Position numbers and translations under genes: made by a program. Below are positions 1 to 9,135 of a stretch of 64,000 nucleotides of DNA, piece by piece; position 1 is the stretch's first letter; the number at the start of each line of letters is the position of its first letter. The notes beneath the pieces are model-generated. The model saw only the letters and a program-made list of their open reading frames with translations, was not told where the DNA came from and did not search any database. Source of the DNA: Propioniciclava tarda (GTDB lineage: Bacteria > Actinomycetota > Actinomycetes > Propionibacteriales > Propionibacteriaceae); the NCBI RefSeq assembly GCF_900182665.1, contig NZ_FXTL01000015.1, forward strand, positions 16,340-80,339, written 5' to 3'.

Positions 1-946
1 TCCAGGTGCCCTGCCAGGACTTGCCCTCGCGCAGCAGGATGGCCTTGCCGGTGCCGGTGACCTCGACCAGCGGGGTGACCACGCCGTTGATGTCGCGGTT
101 GCCGGACGGCTTGGTGACGACGTACTGGACGATCACGTTGGCCGCCTCGACCGGCTTGCCTCCGGTGAGGACGTCGACCTCTTGGCGCCCGTCCGACGTG
201 ATCAGGTACTTGCCCGCGGACGACGCGTAGGAGAACGAGATCGTCGAGCTGGTCCACGAGGTCCTGACGGCCGTGCCCGAGGCGCCGCCGGTCGGGGCGG
301 TCCCGTAGTAGAAGCCGACGTCGCCGGGCGGGACGCTCCCCCCGGCCCGCTGCAGCAGGACGCTGGTCGTTCCGATCACGTCGTAGGGCTTCGGACGCCC
401 CGCCTCGCGCGTGTAGCCGGTGCGGTCGGCGTCGAAGGAGAGGTTGACCTGGGTGCCCTTGTTGATGCGGGCCATCGTGTAGTCGGAGGCGCCGGAGAAG
501 GCGAACGCCACCTTGGTGCCGTAGTTGGCCAGCAGGTCGACGTCGGACTCGCGGGTGCTGCGGACGGGGCCGACCTTTTCGGGCAGCGTCGAGGAGAAGA
601 CGGCCAGCAGTCGGGTCAGGCCCGCCTCGACGGGCTCGACGTACACGACATCGGCCGAGGACGTGCCCACGCGCGGATGCGACGGCCGCGTGTGGTCGAT
701 CTTCACCGCGAACACCTGGCTGCCGGTGAGACCGGGCTTCGTCATGGTGGGCGTCGCGGACGGGGTAGGCGTAGCGACGCTCGGGGTAGACGAGGTGGTC
801 GGCGCCGTCGAGAGCGCTGACGTCGGACTCTGCGCAGGAGCTCCACCGCACGCGGTCAGGGCCAGCGCCGCAGCGCCCGCGAGAAGGGTGGCGCCGAGAC
901 GATGCGTCCGGCGTTGGGCGGAAGGGGTGATGTCGCGTCGGTTCAT
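1..946 (-). CDS. DUF3048-family lipoprotein, C-terminus cut by window edge
   Basis: Secreted lipoprotein of the DUF3048 (YerB-like) family, whose function is unknown. Read on the minus strand from ATG at 946, it starts with a basic segment, a hydrophobic stretch and a lipobox LTAC with the lipidated Cys at about residue 33. A Ser/Thr/Pro-rich linker follows, then the DUF3048 core (VKIDHTRPSHPR, GPVRSTRESD, FSGASDY). The frame stays open to base 1, so the C-terminus lies outside the window. An in-frame ATG at 958 is an alternative start. It is divergent from the aminotransferase at 1052. Family assignment rests on the recognisable core motifs. Confidence 0.85.
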   Translation of the reverse strand, partial: MNRRDITPSAQRRTHRLGATLLAGAAALALTACGGAPAQSPTSALSTAPTTSSTPSVATPTPSATPTMTKPGLTGSQVFAVKIDHTRPSHPRVGTSSADVVYVEPVEAGLTRLLAVFSSTLPEKVGPVRSTRESDVDLLANYGTKVAFAFSGASDYTMARINKGTQVNLSFDADRTGYTREAGRPKPYDVIGTTSVLLQRAGGSVPPGDVGFYYGTAPTGGASGTAVRTSWTSSTISFSYASSAGKYLITSDGRQEVDVLTGGKPVEAANVIVQYVVTKPSGNRDINGVVTPLVEVTGTGKAILLREGKSWQGTW

Positions 947-1038
947 GGTGCTTGGCATGCTAGCCACGCATCAAGGCCCCACGGCCCAACCGACCACATT
1001 CCGTTCGACGAGCCGCGATGCGTCCCGGTGGGGTCCGC

Positions 1039-1044
1039 TAGCGT
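1039..1044 (+). promoter_or_regulatory. -10 box TAGCGT of a likely leaderless promoter
   Basis: TAGCGT ends 7 bases before the GTG at 1052, the spacing expected if transcription begins at or next to the start codon. This supports the GTG over longer upstream starts. Confidence 0.5.
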
Positions 1045-1051
1045 TCGGCTG

Positions 1052-2287
1052 GTGAGCAGCGTTTCGAGCCCCGTCCCTGACGTCAGCGGCCCCTGGCAGG
1101 ACGCCGCCCGCGGGGCGGCGCTGCTGGACGCCGACGGGCGGGGGCGTCCGACGATCTTTGCCGAGATGAGCGCACTGTCGCTCGCGACCGGTGCCGTCAA
1201 CCTCGGCCAGGGCTTCCCCGACTACGCCGGACCGCAGGAGGTGCTGGACGCCGCCGTCGCCGCCATCCGGGCTGGCCGCAACCAGTACCCGCCGGGGCGC
1301 GGCGTCCCGGAACTGCTGGACGCGATCGCCGAGCATCATGATCGCTTCTACGGCATCGCGCTCGACCCGAAGACCGACGTGCTCGTCACCGCGGGGGCCA
1401 CCGAGGGCCTCGCCGCCATCTTCCTGGCGCTGGTCCGGCCGGGCGACGAGGTGGTCTGCTTCGAGCCCTACTACGACGCCTACGGCGCCGACATCGCCCG
1501 CGCGGGCGGCGTCCAGGTGAACGTGCCGCTGCGCTGGCGTCCGGCGACCCTGACCGACGCGGCGACGTTCGTCCTTGATCCGGCCGACCTGCGCGCGGCC
1601 TGCTCCGAGCGCACCCGGATGATCGTGGTGAACACCCCGCACAACCCGACCGGCACGATCTCCCGGGATTCGACGTTGGAGCTGATCGCCGAGCTGGCGC
1701 GCGCGCACAACGCGATCGTCGTCTCGGACGAGGTGTACGAGCACCTCATGTTCGGGGTCCCGCACCACCCGATGGCGTGGTTCGCCCCCGAACGGACGCT
1801 CACGCTGGGCTCGGGGGGCAAGACGTTCTCGGTCACGGGCTGGAAGTGCGGCTGGATCACGGGTCCGGCCGAGCTGATCGACGCCGTGATCGGCATGAAG
1901 CAATGGCTGACCTACGTGAACGGCGCGCCCTTCCAGCCGGCGATCGCCACCGGCCTGCGTCTGCCCGACGCCGTCTACACACGCGGGGCCGACGAGCTGC
2001 GCGACCGTCGGGACCTGCTGTGTTCGGCCTTGTCGGAGGTCGGTTTCGAGGTGGCGTTGCCGGACGCGGGCTACTTCGTCATCGCGGACGCCGCACCGCT
2101 CGGCGCGGTCGACGGGGACGCCTTCTGCCGCGGTCTGCCGGAGCGCTGCGGGGTGGTGGCGATCCCCGTGACCGCGTTCTGCGCCCCGGGCCGGGATGAT
2201 CTCGCGACGCTGGTCCGGTTCGCGTACTGCAAGTCGGACGACACGCTGGCCGAAGCGGCCCGGCGGCTGAGGACGTTAACGCGGTAG
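1052..2287 (+). CDS. PLP-dependent aminotransferase (class I/II, DapC/Rv0858c-like)
   Basis: Fold-type I aminotransferase of 411 residues in the cytoplasm. Motifs visible are VNLGQGFPDY near the N-terminus, NTPHNPTG, the VVSDEVYEH cofactor-binding region, and SGGKTFSVTGWK containing the PLP lysine (about K257). It closely resembles M. tuberculosis Rv0858c, annotated as N-succinyldiaminopimelate aminotransferase, and kynurenine/methionine aminotransferases, so the substrate is not settled. A second, different DapC is encoded at 52.6-53.7 kb. The GTG start was chosen because a TAGCGT box lies 7 bases upstream; the open frame extends further upstream without family similarity. The stop overlaps the end of the convergent membrane-protein gene by 12 bases. 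Confidence 0.88.
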   Translation: MSSVSSPVPDVSGPWQDAARGAALLDADGRGRPTIFAEMSALSLATGAVNLGQGFPDYAGPQEVLDAAVAAIRAGRNQYPPGRGVPELLDAIAEHHDRFYGIALDPKTDVLVTAGATEGLAAIFLALVRPGDEVVCFEPYYDAYGADIARAGGVQVNVPLRWRPATLTDAATFVLDPADLRAACSERTRMIVVNTPHNPTGTISRDSTLELIAELARAHNAIVVSDEVYEHLMFGVPHHPMAWFAPERTLTLGSGGKTFSVTGWKCGWITGPAELIDAVIGMKQWLTYVNGAPFQPAIATGLRLPDAVYTRGADELRDRRDLLCSALSEVGFEVALPDAGYFVIADAAPLGAVDGDAFCRGLPERCGVVAIPVTAFCAPGRDDLATLVRFAYCKSDDTLAEAARRLRTLTR

Positions 2288-3670
2288 CAGCTTGCCCAGC
2301 GCCGGCCAGTGCTCGATGAGGTTGGCGGTGAACGGGAACTGGCTGACGCCCATGTTCGACCAGGGGTTCAGGCAGCCGACCAGCGCGATGACGGCGGCCA
2401 CCGAGAAGAGCACCCAGAACAGGCTCGGCCACCACGGCCACGCCGGCCGCCAGCCGAAGGACGCCGAGGCGTCCGCCGCCTGAACGCCCCGGGTCGACCA
2501 GCCGAAGGCCAGGAAGAAGAGCAGGAGGGGCAGGGACGGCACGAACCAGCGGATGCTGTAGCTGTACCCGCTGAAGTTCGTCGACGAGGCGATGTAGTAG
2601 CCCCACAGCACCGCCGTGCAGGCCAGCACCATCGCCGCCTCGCGGGCGAGCGGACGCTGCGCGCGCAGGCCTGCGAGGCGTCCGGACGCGAGGACGACGG
2701 CAGGCAGGACGAGCGGGTTGTAGACCAGGAAGCCGCGGGCGCCGATCAGGCAGCCGACGGTGTACGAGACCAGCGCTCCCCCGCTGAACCGGGACGCGCC
2801 CGTCAGGTCTTCACGGCGCCACGGCGATCCGGGCCAGAGGTAGTAGTCGGCCACCAGCGTCAACGGCACGAGGCTGCCCGAGATGGCGACGTTGACCGCC
2901 TCGCCCGGCGCCAGGGCGGCGAGGACGGCGAGCCCGTAGCCGAGCAGGCCGCGGCGGAGGCGTCCGTCAAGAAGAATCAGGACGCCGACGCCCGCTGCGT
3001 ACACCAGCACCGGGAAGTCGGCGGCGGCGGCCAGCCCCAAAAACGCCCCGGACCACACCAGGGACGAACGAACGGCGTCGGTGTGGACGGCGCGCAGGTA
3101 GGCGAACCAGCCGGCTGCGACGGCGGAGGCGGCCAGTCCGTGGTTGCTGAAGACGGCACTGAAGGTGAGGTAGAGCGAGCCGATGGCGAGGGCGATGGTG
3201 GTGGCGAGGCGGGCCGTCTCGGAGACCGCGATGAAGCGAAGGCCCTTGTAGAACGCAACTGCACCGCCCCACCAGGCAGCCTTCGAAACCAGCAGCACGA
3301 CCAGGTAGTAGGCGGCGTTGACCCCGAAGTCGAGCTTGATGCCCAGGGCGCTGATGGGCCAATAGACGAGGGCCGCGATCAGGGACGGCGTGATGGGCTT
3401 GTCGGAGTAGAAGTGGCCGTTGACCCAGCTCTTGTCCTCGCCCGTGACGAACGGGGTCTGGTCGATGATCAGCGAGTGGTGGTCGACCAGCGCCGAGACC
3501 GCGGCCATCCGGCTGGCGTCGTTGGCGCTCCGCACCTCCGGCAGGATCGTCGCCAAGGCCAGCACGGCCAGGCCGATGAACAGCCAGCGCGCCTCGGGTG
3601 TCAGGCGCGTGTCGGACGCCGTCGCCGCGGTTTGGTCGGGGGCGTCGCCACTCACCTCAGTGCGCGACAC
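2276..3670 (-). CDS. polytopic membrane protein, possible GT-C-type glycosyltransferase
   Basis: Integral membrane protein of 464 residues with about ten hydrophobic segments separated by short loops. A soluble loop after the first helix carries charged residues (DHHSLIIDQTPF, GHFYSDKP), which resembles the first large loop of GT-C/ArnT-like membrane glycosyltransferases. I cannot identify the donor or acceptor, so the role is inferred from topology only. The start codon overlaps the last bases of the sulfurtransferase gene by 14 bases, so the two are probably co-transcribed. The 3' end overlaps the convergent aminotransferase. Confidence 0.72.
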   Translation of the reverse strand: MSRTEVSGDAPDQTAATASDTRLTPEARWLFIGLAVLALATILPEVRSANDASRMAAVSALVDHHSLIIDQTPFVTGEDKSWVNGHFYSDKPITPSLIAALVYWPISALGIKLDFGVNAAYYLVVLLVSKAAWWGGAVAFYKGLRFIAVSETARLATTIALAIGSLYLTFSAVFSNHGLAASAVAAGWFAYLRAVHTDAVRSSLVWSGAFLGLAAAADFPVLVYAAGVGVLILLDGRLRRGLLGYGLAVLAALAPGEAVNVAISGSLVPLTLVADYYLWPGSPWRREDLTGASRFSGGALVSYTVGCLIGARGFLVYNPLVLPAVVLASGRLAGLRAQRPLAREAAMVLACTAVLWGYYIASSTNFSGYSYSIRWFVPSLPLLLFFLAFGWSTRGVQAADASASFGWRPAWPWWPSLFWVLFSVAAVIALVGCLNPWSNMGVSQFPFTANLIEHWPALGKLLPR

Positions 3671-4505
3671 CGTGCGGGTCGATCACCGGACGAGAGCCGG
3701 GCTCGGGTCCGGTGGCGGCGGGACGTTCGGTGGCGGCGTACTGTGACCACGAACCGACATAGAGGCGTCCGCGGCCGAGGCCGGCGTGCTCCATGGCGAT
3801 CAGGTTGTGGCAGGCGGTGACCCCGGAGCCGCAGTAGGCGACGACCTGGGAGGCGTCCGTCACGCCCAGCTCGGCGAACCGTTCTCGGAGTTCATCAGGG
3901 GAGCGGAAGGCCTGCTCGGGCGTCAAGTTCTGGCCGAAGAAGGCGTTAAGGGCGCCCGGAATGTGGCCGGCGCGGGGATCGAGGGGCTCGGACTCGCCGC
4001 GGTAGCGGGCCGGGGCCCGGGCGTCCAGGACCAGTTCGGCGGTGCAGGCGTCCTCGATGGTGGCGAGGTCGGTTGGGGGCCAGGGGCGCGGGGTGAAGTC
4101 GCCCGGCGTGGGCTGAAGGTTGCCCTCGTCCAGGGGGCCTGCCCACGACGTGAGCCCGCCGTCGAGCAGCGCGGCGTCCTGCCCGAGCATGCGAAGCATC
4201 CAGACGAGGCGACCGGCAAAGGCGCCGCCCGCGTCGTCGTAGGCGACGACCACTGAGTCGTCCGCGATGCCGCAGGCGCGCATGCCCTCGGCGAACACCT
4301 CGGGCGTCGGCAGCGGGTGGCGTCCGGACTCGGGGGTCGCGGGTGCGGCGAGCCAGCGGTCCATCTCGACGAACACGGCGCCCGGCAGGTGGCCGGTGAG
4401 GTAGTCCGCCCGCGCGTCGCGTCCGTCCAGGTAGTGGCGGACATCCGCCACCACGGCGTCCGGGACCTCGACCAACCAGGCAGCATCAACGACGGGAGGG
4501 ATCAT
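3657..4505 (-). CDS. sseA: thiosulfate/3-mercaptopyruvate sulfurtransferase
   Basis: Two-domain rhodanese of 282 residues. Both rhodanese repeats are visible (DVRHYLDGRDARADYLTGHLPGA near residues 21-43 and VLDARAPARYRG near 159-170). The catalytic loop in the second domain is CGSGVT with the nucleophilic Cys at residue 225, the loop form usual for mercaptopyruvate sulfurtransferases. It moves sulfane sulfur from thiosulfate or mercaptopyruvate to acceptors such as cyanide or thiols. A TAGGGT box ends 6 bases before the ATG. It is the first gene of a two-gene unit with the membrane protein downstream. The sequence does not resolve substrate preference. Confidence 0.9.
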   Translation of the reverse strand: MIPPVVDAAWLVEVPDAVVADVRHYLDGRDARADYLTGHLPGAVFVEMDRWLAAPATPESGRHPLPTPEVFAEGMRACGIADDSVVVAYDDAGGAFAGRLVWMLRMLGQDAALLDGGLTSWAGPLDEGNLQPTPGDFTPRPWPPTDLATIEDACTAELVLDARAPARYRGESEPLDPRAGHIPGALNAFFGQNLTPEQAFRSPDELRERFAELGVTDASQVVAYCGSGVTACHNLIAMEHAGLGRGRLYVGSWSQYAATERPAATGPEPGSRPVIDPHGVAH

Positions 4506-4511
4506 GGCCCC

Positions 4512-4517
4512 ACCCTA
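4512..4517 (-). promoter_or_regulatory. -10 box TAGGGT of the sulfurtransferase gene
   Basis: On the minus strand TAGGGT is followed by 6 bases and then the ATG at 4505, indicating a leaderless or near-leaderless transcript. Confidence 0.5.
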
Positions 4518-4594
4518 GTTCCAGGGTTGAACGGGATCGACCTTACGAACCCTCGCCTTGGATCAGCAGGCCCACACCTGCGCACCCACGAAGG

Positions 4595-6046
4595 TCAGAG
4601 CGAGTCGCCGAAGTCCTCGCGGAACTGGGCCACGAGCGCGGCCGGCCAGTCCGAGCCCTTCGGTGCAAGGCGTCCGAAGAAGAACCGCAGGATCTCGGGC
4701 TCCTCGGTGAACTCCATGCCTCCGATCAGGCGGCGGTTCTGGTAGAGCCAATCGAGGCGGTCGATGGCGTAGTTGAGCTGGCTGAGCGTGAAGACGCGAC
4801 GCGGCAGCGCCAGCCGGACGAGTTCCATGTGGGCGAGCGGCTCGGACCCGTCCGCGTTGCGCTGCTCCGACATCGTGCCGCGTTCCATGCCCCGGACGCC
4901 GGACGCGATGTACAGCGCGGACGCCAGCGCCGCGGCCGGGTAGTCATGCTGGTCGAGGTGGTCGAGGAAGCGCATCGCATCGATGTGCGCGCCCAGCCCG
5001 CCGGGCGGGGTGATCACCGGGACGCCTCGGCGCTCCAGCTCGCGGACCATGTAGTCGATGAAGATCGGACCCTGGTTGATCATGTCCAGGTCCATGGTTT
5101 CGTCGAGGCCGACGGTGATCGCCTCGATCTCGCGGACGCTCATGCCGCCGTAGGTCAGGAAGCCCTCGAACAAGGGGATCAGCTCGCGCAGCTTGTGGAA
5201 CAGGCGATCGTCGCGGACGCAGATGCCGCCGCCGCGTCCGAAACCGACCTTGCGCGCTGAGAAGTAGATGACGTCGTACAGGTCGCACATCGCGCGCATG
5301 ATCTCGCGCACGTCGAGGTCGGCGCAGGACGCCTCGCGCGTCTTGCAGAAGTAGAGGTTGTCGGCGATCAGGGAGGCGTCCATGACGAACGGGATGCCGT
5401 GGTCGCGGCAGACCGCCGACACCTCGGTCATGTTCGCCAGCGAGACAGGCTGGCCGCCGATGAGGTTCGTGCCCGCCTCCATGCGGACGAACGCGATGGC
5501 GTCCGCGCCCTTGTCGGAGATCAGCGCGCGCAGGGCAGCCACGTCCATGTCGCCCTTGAACGGGTGCTCGCTCGTGACCTGCAGGCCCTCGGGCTTGATC
5601 AACTCCAGCACCTCTCCCCCGTTGGCGACGACGTGCGCCTTCGAGGTGGTGAAGTGGTAGTTCATCGGCACATACGTGCCCGGCTTCACGAGCACGGTCG
5701 ACAGCAAGTGCTCGGCGGCGCGGCCCTGGTGGACGGGCAGGAAGTGCGGCATCCCGAAGATCTCGACCACTTTGTCACGCAGCCGGGTGAACGTGGCCGA
5801 GCCGGCGTACGCGTCGTCGGCGCGGAACATCGCGGCCTGCTGGTCCTGGCTCATGGCGTTGACGCCCGAGTCGGTCAGCATGTCGAGGAAGACGTCCTTG
5901 TTCTCGAGCAGGAACGTGTTGTGCCCGGCTTCCTGGGCCGCCACCAGCCGCTCCTCCACCGGCAACAGATTCAGCTTCTGGATGATCCGCACCTTGTGCA
6001 TTTCGACCGGATACTGCTCGCCACCGAAGAATTTCACGTTGGACAT
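4595..6046 (-). CDS. tyrosine phenol-lyase/tryptophanase-family beta-eliminating lyase
   Basis: PLP enzyme of 483 residues that aligns along its length with TnaA and tyrosine phenol-lyase (TPL): LLTDSGVNAMS, DDAYAGS, PVHQGRAAEH, GGQPVSLANM. Three positions that distinguish the two enzymes look TPL-like: Thr133 in HFTTS (Asp in tryptophanase), Arg in GVRGMERG, and Phe in LRFFFGRL (His in tryptophanase). The PLP lysine is K266 in SARKVGF, but the neighbour Asp of SxKKD is Val, and the conserved Arg of DATR/DSAR is Leu226 (DASL). It therefore belongs to the family but has an altered active site, and its substrate is uncertain. A GAGGAG Shine-Dalgarno sequence precedes the ATG. No permease or tnaC-like leader is adjacent. 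Confidence 0.82.
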   Translation of the reverse strand: MSNVKFFGGEQYPVEMHKVRIIQKLNLLPVEERLVAAQEAGHNTFLLENKDVFLDMLTDSGVNAMSQDQQAAMFRADDAYAGSATFTRLRDKVVEIFGMPHFLPVHQGRAAEHLLSTVLVKPGTYVPMNYHFTTSKAHVVANGGEVLELIKPEGLQVTSEHPFKGDMDVAALRALISDKGADAIAFVRMEAGTNLIGGQPVSLANMTEVSAVCRDHGIPFVMDASLIADNLYFCKTREASCADLDVREIMRAMCDLYDVIYFSARKVGFGRGGGICVRDDRLFHKLRELIPLFEGFLTYGGMSVREIEAITVGLDETMDLDMINQGPIFIDYMVRELERRGVPVITPPGGLGAHIDAMRFLDHLDQHDYPAAALASALYIASGVRGMERGTMSEQRNADGSEPLAHMELVRLALPRRVFTLSQLNYAIDRLDWLYQNRRLIGGMEFTEEPEILRFFFGRLAPKGSDWPAALVAQFREDFGDSL

Positions 6047-6149
6047 GGGGGGCTCCTCGCCGTGCTGCGGCGCCCGCCGTTGGACGCGACGCCAAGTCTT
6101 GCAGCGCGTGTCGGCCGACTCAGAGGACGACCGGACGCCGAGACGCGCC

Positions 6150-6626
6150 CTAATGCCCGTGGAGCTCGACCGGACCCGTCGGGACGCCGTCCGTCAGCAG
6201 CCGCCGGAGCTGGTCGTGCAGGCTGCGCGGGGAGGTCATCACGTCGGACGCCGCGAGCTCGGTGGGCGTCCACCAGCGCATGCCAGTCACGAACTCCGCC
6301 GCCAACTCGTCGCGGCTGAGGTCCGGATGGGGCTCGAAGGCCGGCGTCCGAACGAGATGACACGTGTCCACTTGGCCGTCCCAGTCTCCGAAGCTCCACA
6401 CGTCGACCTTGCTCCAGAGGGCCGGTCCGATGTCGGGATCGGCGAGGCCGACCTCTTCGGCCAGTTCGCGGCGCAGCGCGGCGTAGGCGTCCTCGCCGGG
6501 CTCCAGCCCGCCGCCCGGGCAGGCCCAGAACTCCTCTTCGCCGCGCGGACGCAGGTCGAAGTGAACGAGCAGGACGCGGTCGTCCGGGTCGAGGATCAGC
6601 GCCCGAACAGCCTGGCGCAGGCGCAT
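6150..6626 (-). CDS. NUDIX hydrolase
   Basis: NUDIX pyrophosphohydrolase of 158 residues. The Nudix box GGLEPGEDAYAALRREL followed by AEEVGL (about residues 41-63) fits GX5EX7REUXEEXGU. The N-terminus (VRALILDPDDRVLLVHF) is the usual beta strand of the fold. The substrate (nucleotide sugar, modified nucleotide or other) cannot be read from the sequence. Its ATG overlaps the stop of dprE2 by one base, so it is probably the last gene of a dprE1-dprE2-nudix unit, though a link to arabinan synthesis is only positional. Confidence 0.88.
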   Translation of the reverse strand: MRLRQAVRALILDPDDRVLLVHFDLRPRGEEEFWACPGGGLEPGEDAYAALRRELAEEVGLADPDIGPALWSKVDVWSFGDWDGQVDTCHLVRTPAFEPHPDLSRDELAAEFVTGMRWWTPTELAASDVMTSPRSLHDQLRRLLTDGVPTGPVELHGH

Positions 6627-7387
6627 CAGATCGGCAGGCGCTTGAAGATCGGCTTCGGGATGTGGCGGAGGACCAGCATCACGAGTTCGAACGCGGGCGG
6701 CGCCCAGACGATGGCCTTGCGCTTGCGAACGCCGTCGTAGACCAGCTTGGCGACGTCGGACGGGTTGACGGTGAGCGGGGCTTCCTTGACGCCCGCCGAC
6801 ATCCGCGTCCGGACCTGGCCGGGCCGCACGACGATGACGCCGACCCCGTCAGCCTCCAGCGCCTGGCCGAGGTTGGTGTAGAAGCCGTCGAGGCCCGCCT
6901 TCGTGGCGCCGTAGACGAAGTTCGAGCGGCGCACCTTCATGCCAGCAGCCGAGCTCATGGCCACGATCTGGCCGTGGCCCTGAGCCTTCATCTTCTGGCC
7001 CAACAGCACGCCGACGCTCACGGCCCCGGTGAAGTTCACGTCCGCCGCGAGGACGGCTTTGGCCTGGTCCTGCCAGAGCTCCTCCTGATCGCCCAGCAGC
7101 CCGAAGGCGACGATGGCGAGGTCCACGTCGCCGTCGGCCCAGGCGGCGTCGAGCACGGCGCCGTGCGAGGCGGTGTCGGTCGCGTCGAAGTCGAGGGTCC
7201 GAACGCCGCGGGCGCCGTCCGCCTTGACGCGGTTGACGGCGTTGGCGGTCTCTGGATCGCCAGGTTGACAAGCCAGGACGACCTCGGCCGGCGCGTGCGA
7301 GAGGTACTCGGCGACGATCGCCAGCCCGATCTCGGAGGTGCCCCCGAGCAGCAGAATCCGTTGCGGGTCGCCGACGGCGTTGATCAT
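6626..7387 (-). CDS. dprE2: decaprenylphosphoryl-2-keto-erythro-pentose reductase DprE2
   Basis: Short-chain dehydrogenase of 253 residues that completes the epimerisation of decaprenylphosphoryl-ribose to decaprenylphosphoryl-arabinose, the donor for cell-wall arabinan. The NAD-binding motif is [12 protein letters not shown], and the catalytic residues are Ser in AMSSAAG and the YGATKAG motif (YxxxK). It lies 9 bases downstream of dprE1, the standard pairing. The C-terminus is hydrophobic, compatible with membrane association of the complex. Identity is secure from sequence and partner together; the SDR alone would be less specific. Confidence 0.9.
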   Translation of the reverse strand: MINAVGDPQRILLLGGTSEIGLAIVAEYLSHAPAEVVLACQPGDPETANAVNRVKADGARGVRTLDFDATDTASHGAVLDAAWADGDVDLAIVAFGLLGDQEELWQDQAKAVLAADVNFTGAVSVGVLLGQKMKAQGHGQIVAMSSAAGMKVRRSNFVYGATKAGLDGFYTNLGQALEADGVGVIVVRPGQVRTRMSAGVKEAPLTVNPSDVAKLVYDGVRKRKAIVWAPPAFELVMLVLRHIPKPIFKRLPI

Positions 7388-7396
7388 GGTTGGCTC

Positions 7397-8809
7397 CTAG
7401 ATGAGGTCGAGTCGGCGGGCCAGGTCGGAAGCGAAGACCCCGTCCGGGTCGATGGAGCGGCGGGTGGCGATCCACTCGTCGATCCGCGGGTACATGGCGT
7501 GGAAGGTGGCGGCGTCCACGCGGGAGTCCTTGGCGGCGTACAGGCGTCCGCCGAATTCCAAGACGCGGGCGTCCAGCTTGGTCAACAAGTCGCTCAGGCC
7601 GGGCCGGATCGGGAAGTCGACGCAGACGTTCCAGCCCGCCATCGGATAGGACAGGGGCGCGCGGGTGCCGTCGCCGAACAGCTTGAAGACGTTGAGGAAC
7701 GAGTGGTGACCGGACGCCGAGATGTCGCCCAAGATCAGCTTGAACTCCTCGACCGCCTCGGGCGGGACGACGAACTGGTACTGCAGGAAGCCGTCCGAGC
7801 CGTAGGCGCGGTTCCACTCGCCGAACATGTCGAGCGGGTGGTAGAAGCCGGTCAGGCTCTGGATCTTGTTGGTGTAGGTGCCCGACTTCGCGTACCAAAG
7901 CGAGCCCAGCGCGCCGAACGTGAGCTTGTTGGCCAGGCCGTTCGGGAAGACGTCGGGCAGCGTCAAGAAGGTCTTGCCCGAGAAGCCGAGCGGGTCGGAC
8001 GCGAGCTTGGGGGCGTACTCGCGCAGCTCGTCCAGCGTGGCGAGGTTGCCGCGCGAAATGGCCGCGCGACCCAGCTTCGGGGGCGCGGAGATGGCGTCGA
8101 ACCAGGCCGAGCTGTAGTCGTAACGCGCCTCGGAGCCGTCCGAGTGGGCGGCGATCGTCTCGTCCAGGGTGCGCGTCCGGACGCCGTCGGCCAGGAAGTA
8201 AGCGGTCTCGGTGCGGGTCATCGTCAGCGTGACGCGCAGGATGATGCCCGTCAGGCCGAGCCCGCCGACCGTGGCCCAGAAGAGGCGTCCGTCGGGGTCG
8301 TCGGGGCTGCCCTCCGGCCGGATCGTGAGGACGCGGCCGTCCGCGACGAGCAGATCCATGGACGCCACGTGGTCGCCGAAGCTGCCCGCCGAGTGGTGGT
8401 TCTTGCCGTGGACGTCGCAGCCGATCGCGCCGCCGATGGTGACCTGGCGCGTGCCCGGCAGGACCGGCACCCACAGGCCGTAGGGCAGGGCCATCCGCAT
8501 CAGCGTGTCGAGGTCGACGCCGGCGTCCAGCACGACCTCAGCCGACAGCGGATCGATCGAATGGATCGTGTTCAAAGCCGTCATGTCGACGACGAGGCCG
8601 CCGCCGTTTTGGGCGACGTCACCGTAGGAGCGTCCCAGACCGCGGGCCAGGACGCCACGCCCACCGCGCGTGCGGCGCTGGGCGGCGTCCTGCACCGCAC
8701 GGACGAGCTGGTCGGCGTCCGATGTGCTCAAGACCTGGGACGCCGACGGTGCGGTCCGTCCCCAGCCGGTGAGGCGCTGACGGGTGGTCGGAAGCTGGTC
8801 GGTGGTCAT
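7397..8809 (-). CDS. dprE1: decaprenylphosphoryl-beta-D-ribose oxidase DprE1
   Basis: FAD-dependent oxidase of 470 residues. The N-terminal FAD-binding region is clear ([32 protein letters not shown], the latter holding the GGAIGxxxHG flavin motif). The C-terminal part has [10 protein letters not shown], whose Cys matches Cys387 of M. tuberculosis DprE1, the residue attacked by benzothiazinones. RLYAAKDSR and MYPRIDEW also match that protein. It oxidises decaprenylphosphoryl-ribose, after which DprE2 reduces the keto intermediate. A TAGACT box lies 8 bases before the ATG. It implies that this organism makes an arabinose-containing wall polymer, although no arabinosyltransferase is in the window. 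Confidence 0.93.
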   Translation of the reverse strand: MTTDQLPTTRQRLTGWGRTAPSASQVLSTSDADQLVRAVQDAAQRRTRGGRGVLARGLGRSYGDVAQNGGGLVVDMTALNTIHSIDPLSAEVVLDAGVDLDTLMRMALPYGLWVPVLPGTRQVTIGGAIGCDVHGKNHHSAGSFGDHVASMDLLVADGRVLTIRPEGSPDDPDGRLFWATVGGLGLTGIILRVTLTMTRTETAYFLADGVRTRTLDETIAAHSDGSEARYDYSSAWFDAISAPPKLGRAAISRGNLATLDELREYAPKLASDPLGFSGKTFLTLPDVFPNGLANKLTFGALGSLWYAKSGTYTNKIQSLTGFYHPLDMFGEWNRAYGSDGFLQYQFVVPPEAVEEFKLILGDISASGHHSFLNVFKLFGDGTRAPLSYPMAGWNVCVDFPIRPGLSDLLTKLDARVLEFGGRLYAAKDSRVDAATFHAMYPRIDEWIATRRSIDPDGVFASDLARRLDLI

Positions 8810-8817
8810 CGCCGTCG

Positions 8818-8823
8818 AGTCTA
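8818..8823 (-). promoter_or_regulatory. -10 box TAGACT of dprE1
   Basis: TAGACT on the minus strand, followed by 8 bases and the dprE1 ATG. It probably drives dprE1, dprE2 and the NUDIX gene. Confidence 0.45.
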
Positions 8824-8873
8824 GTCAGGAGGCAGGCCAGGCGACGGTTGCCGTCGAGCCGGACGCGGGGTAG

Positions 8874-9134
8874 CTTCGCCAAGTTCGCAACGCCGAGGCC
8901 CTGGTCGACGGCATCCGCTGGACGCACGTGTTCTACTCCGACGGGTTGGCCGTGAACGTCCTCTACACCCTCGCGGACGCCGGGAAGCGCGCCGTGGGCT
9001 TCAAGCTGAGCGAAGGCATGGAGCCGCCCGCCGAGCTGTCGGCGTTCACGTGGGCGCGGCAGAAGTCCAAGCTCGCGGGCACCATCCGCGGGTCGTTCTT
9101 CGTGGTCAAGGGCGAATACTCCCGGGTGGCATGA
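8874..9134 (+). pseudogene. unrecognised reading frame, possible gene remnant
   Basis: The frame is open from a TAG at 8871 to the TGA at 9132-9134. It has a GTG at 8928 but no Shine-Dalgarno sequence, and protein-like sequence already begins before the GTG (NAEALVDGIRWTHVFYSDG). The translated text looks like real protein (VNVLYTLADAGKRAVGFKL, FFVVKGEY), so it may be the C-terminus of a gene that lost its start. I do not recognise the family. It sits next to the vapBC remnant, which suggests a decayed patch between dprE1 and glnE. Confidence 0.3.
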
Positions 9135-9135
9135 A

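Noticed and set aside
2309..3820. Long plus-strand open frame opposite the membrane-protein gene
   Set aside because: It has low-complexity Arg/Gln/Gly-rich sequence typical of antisense frames in GC-rich DNA, with no homology; the opposite strand encodes a clear membrane protein.
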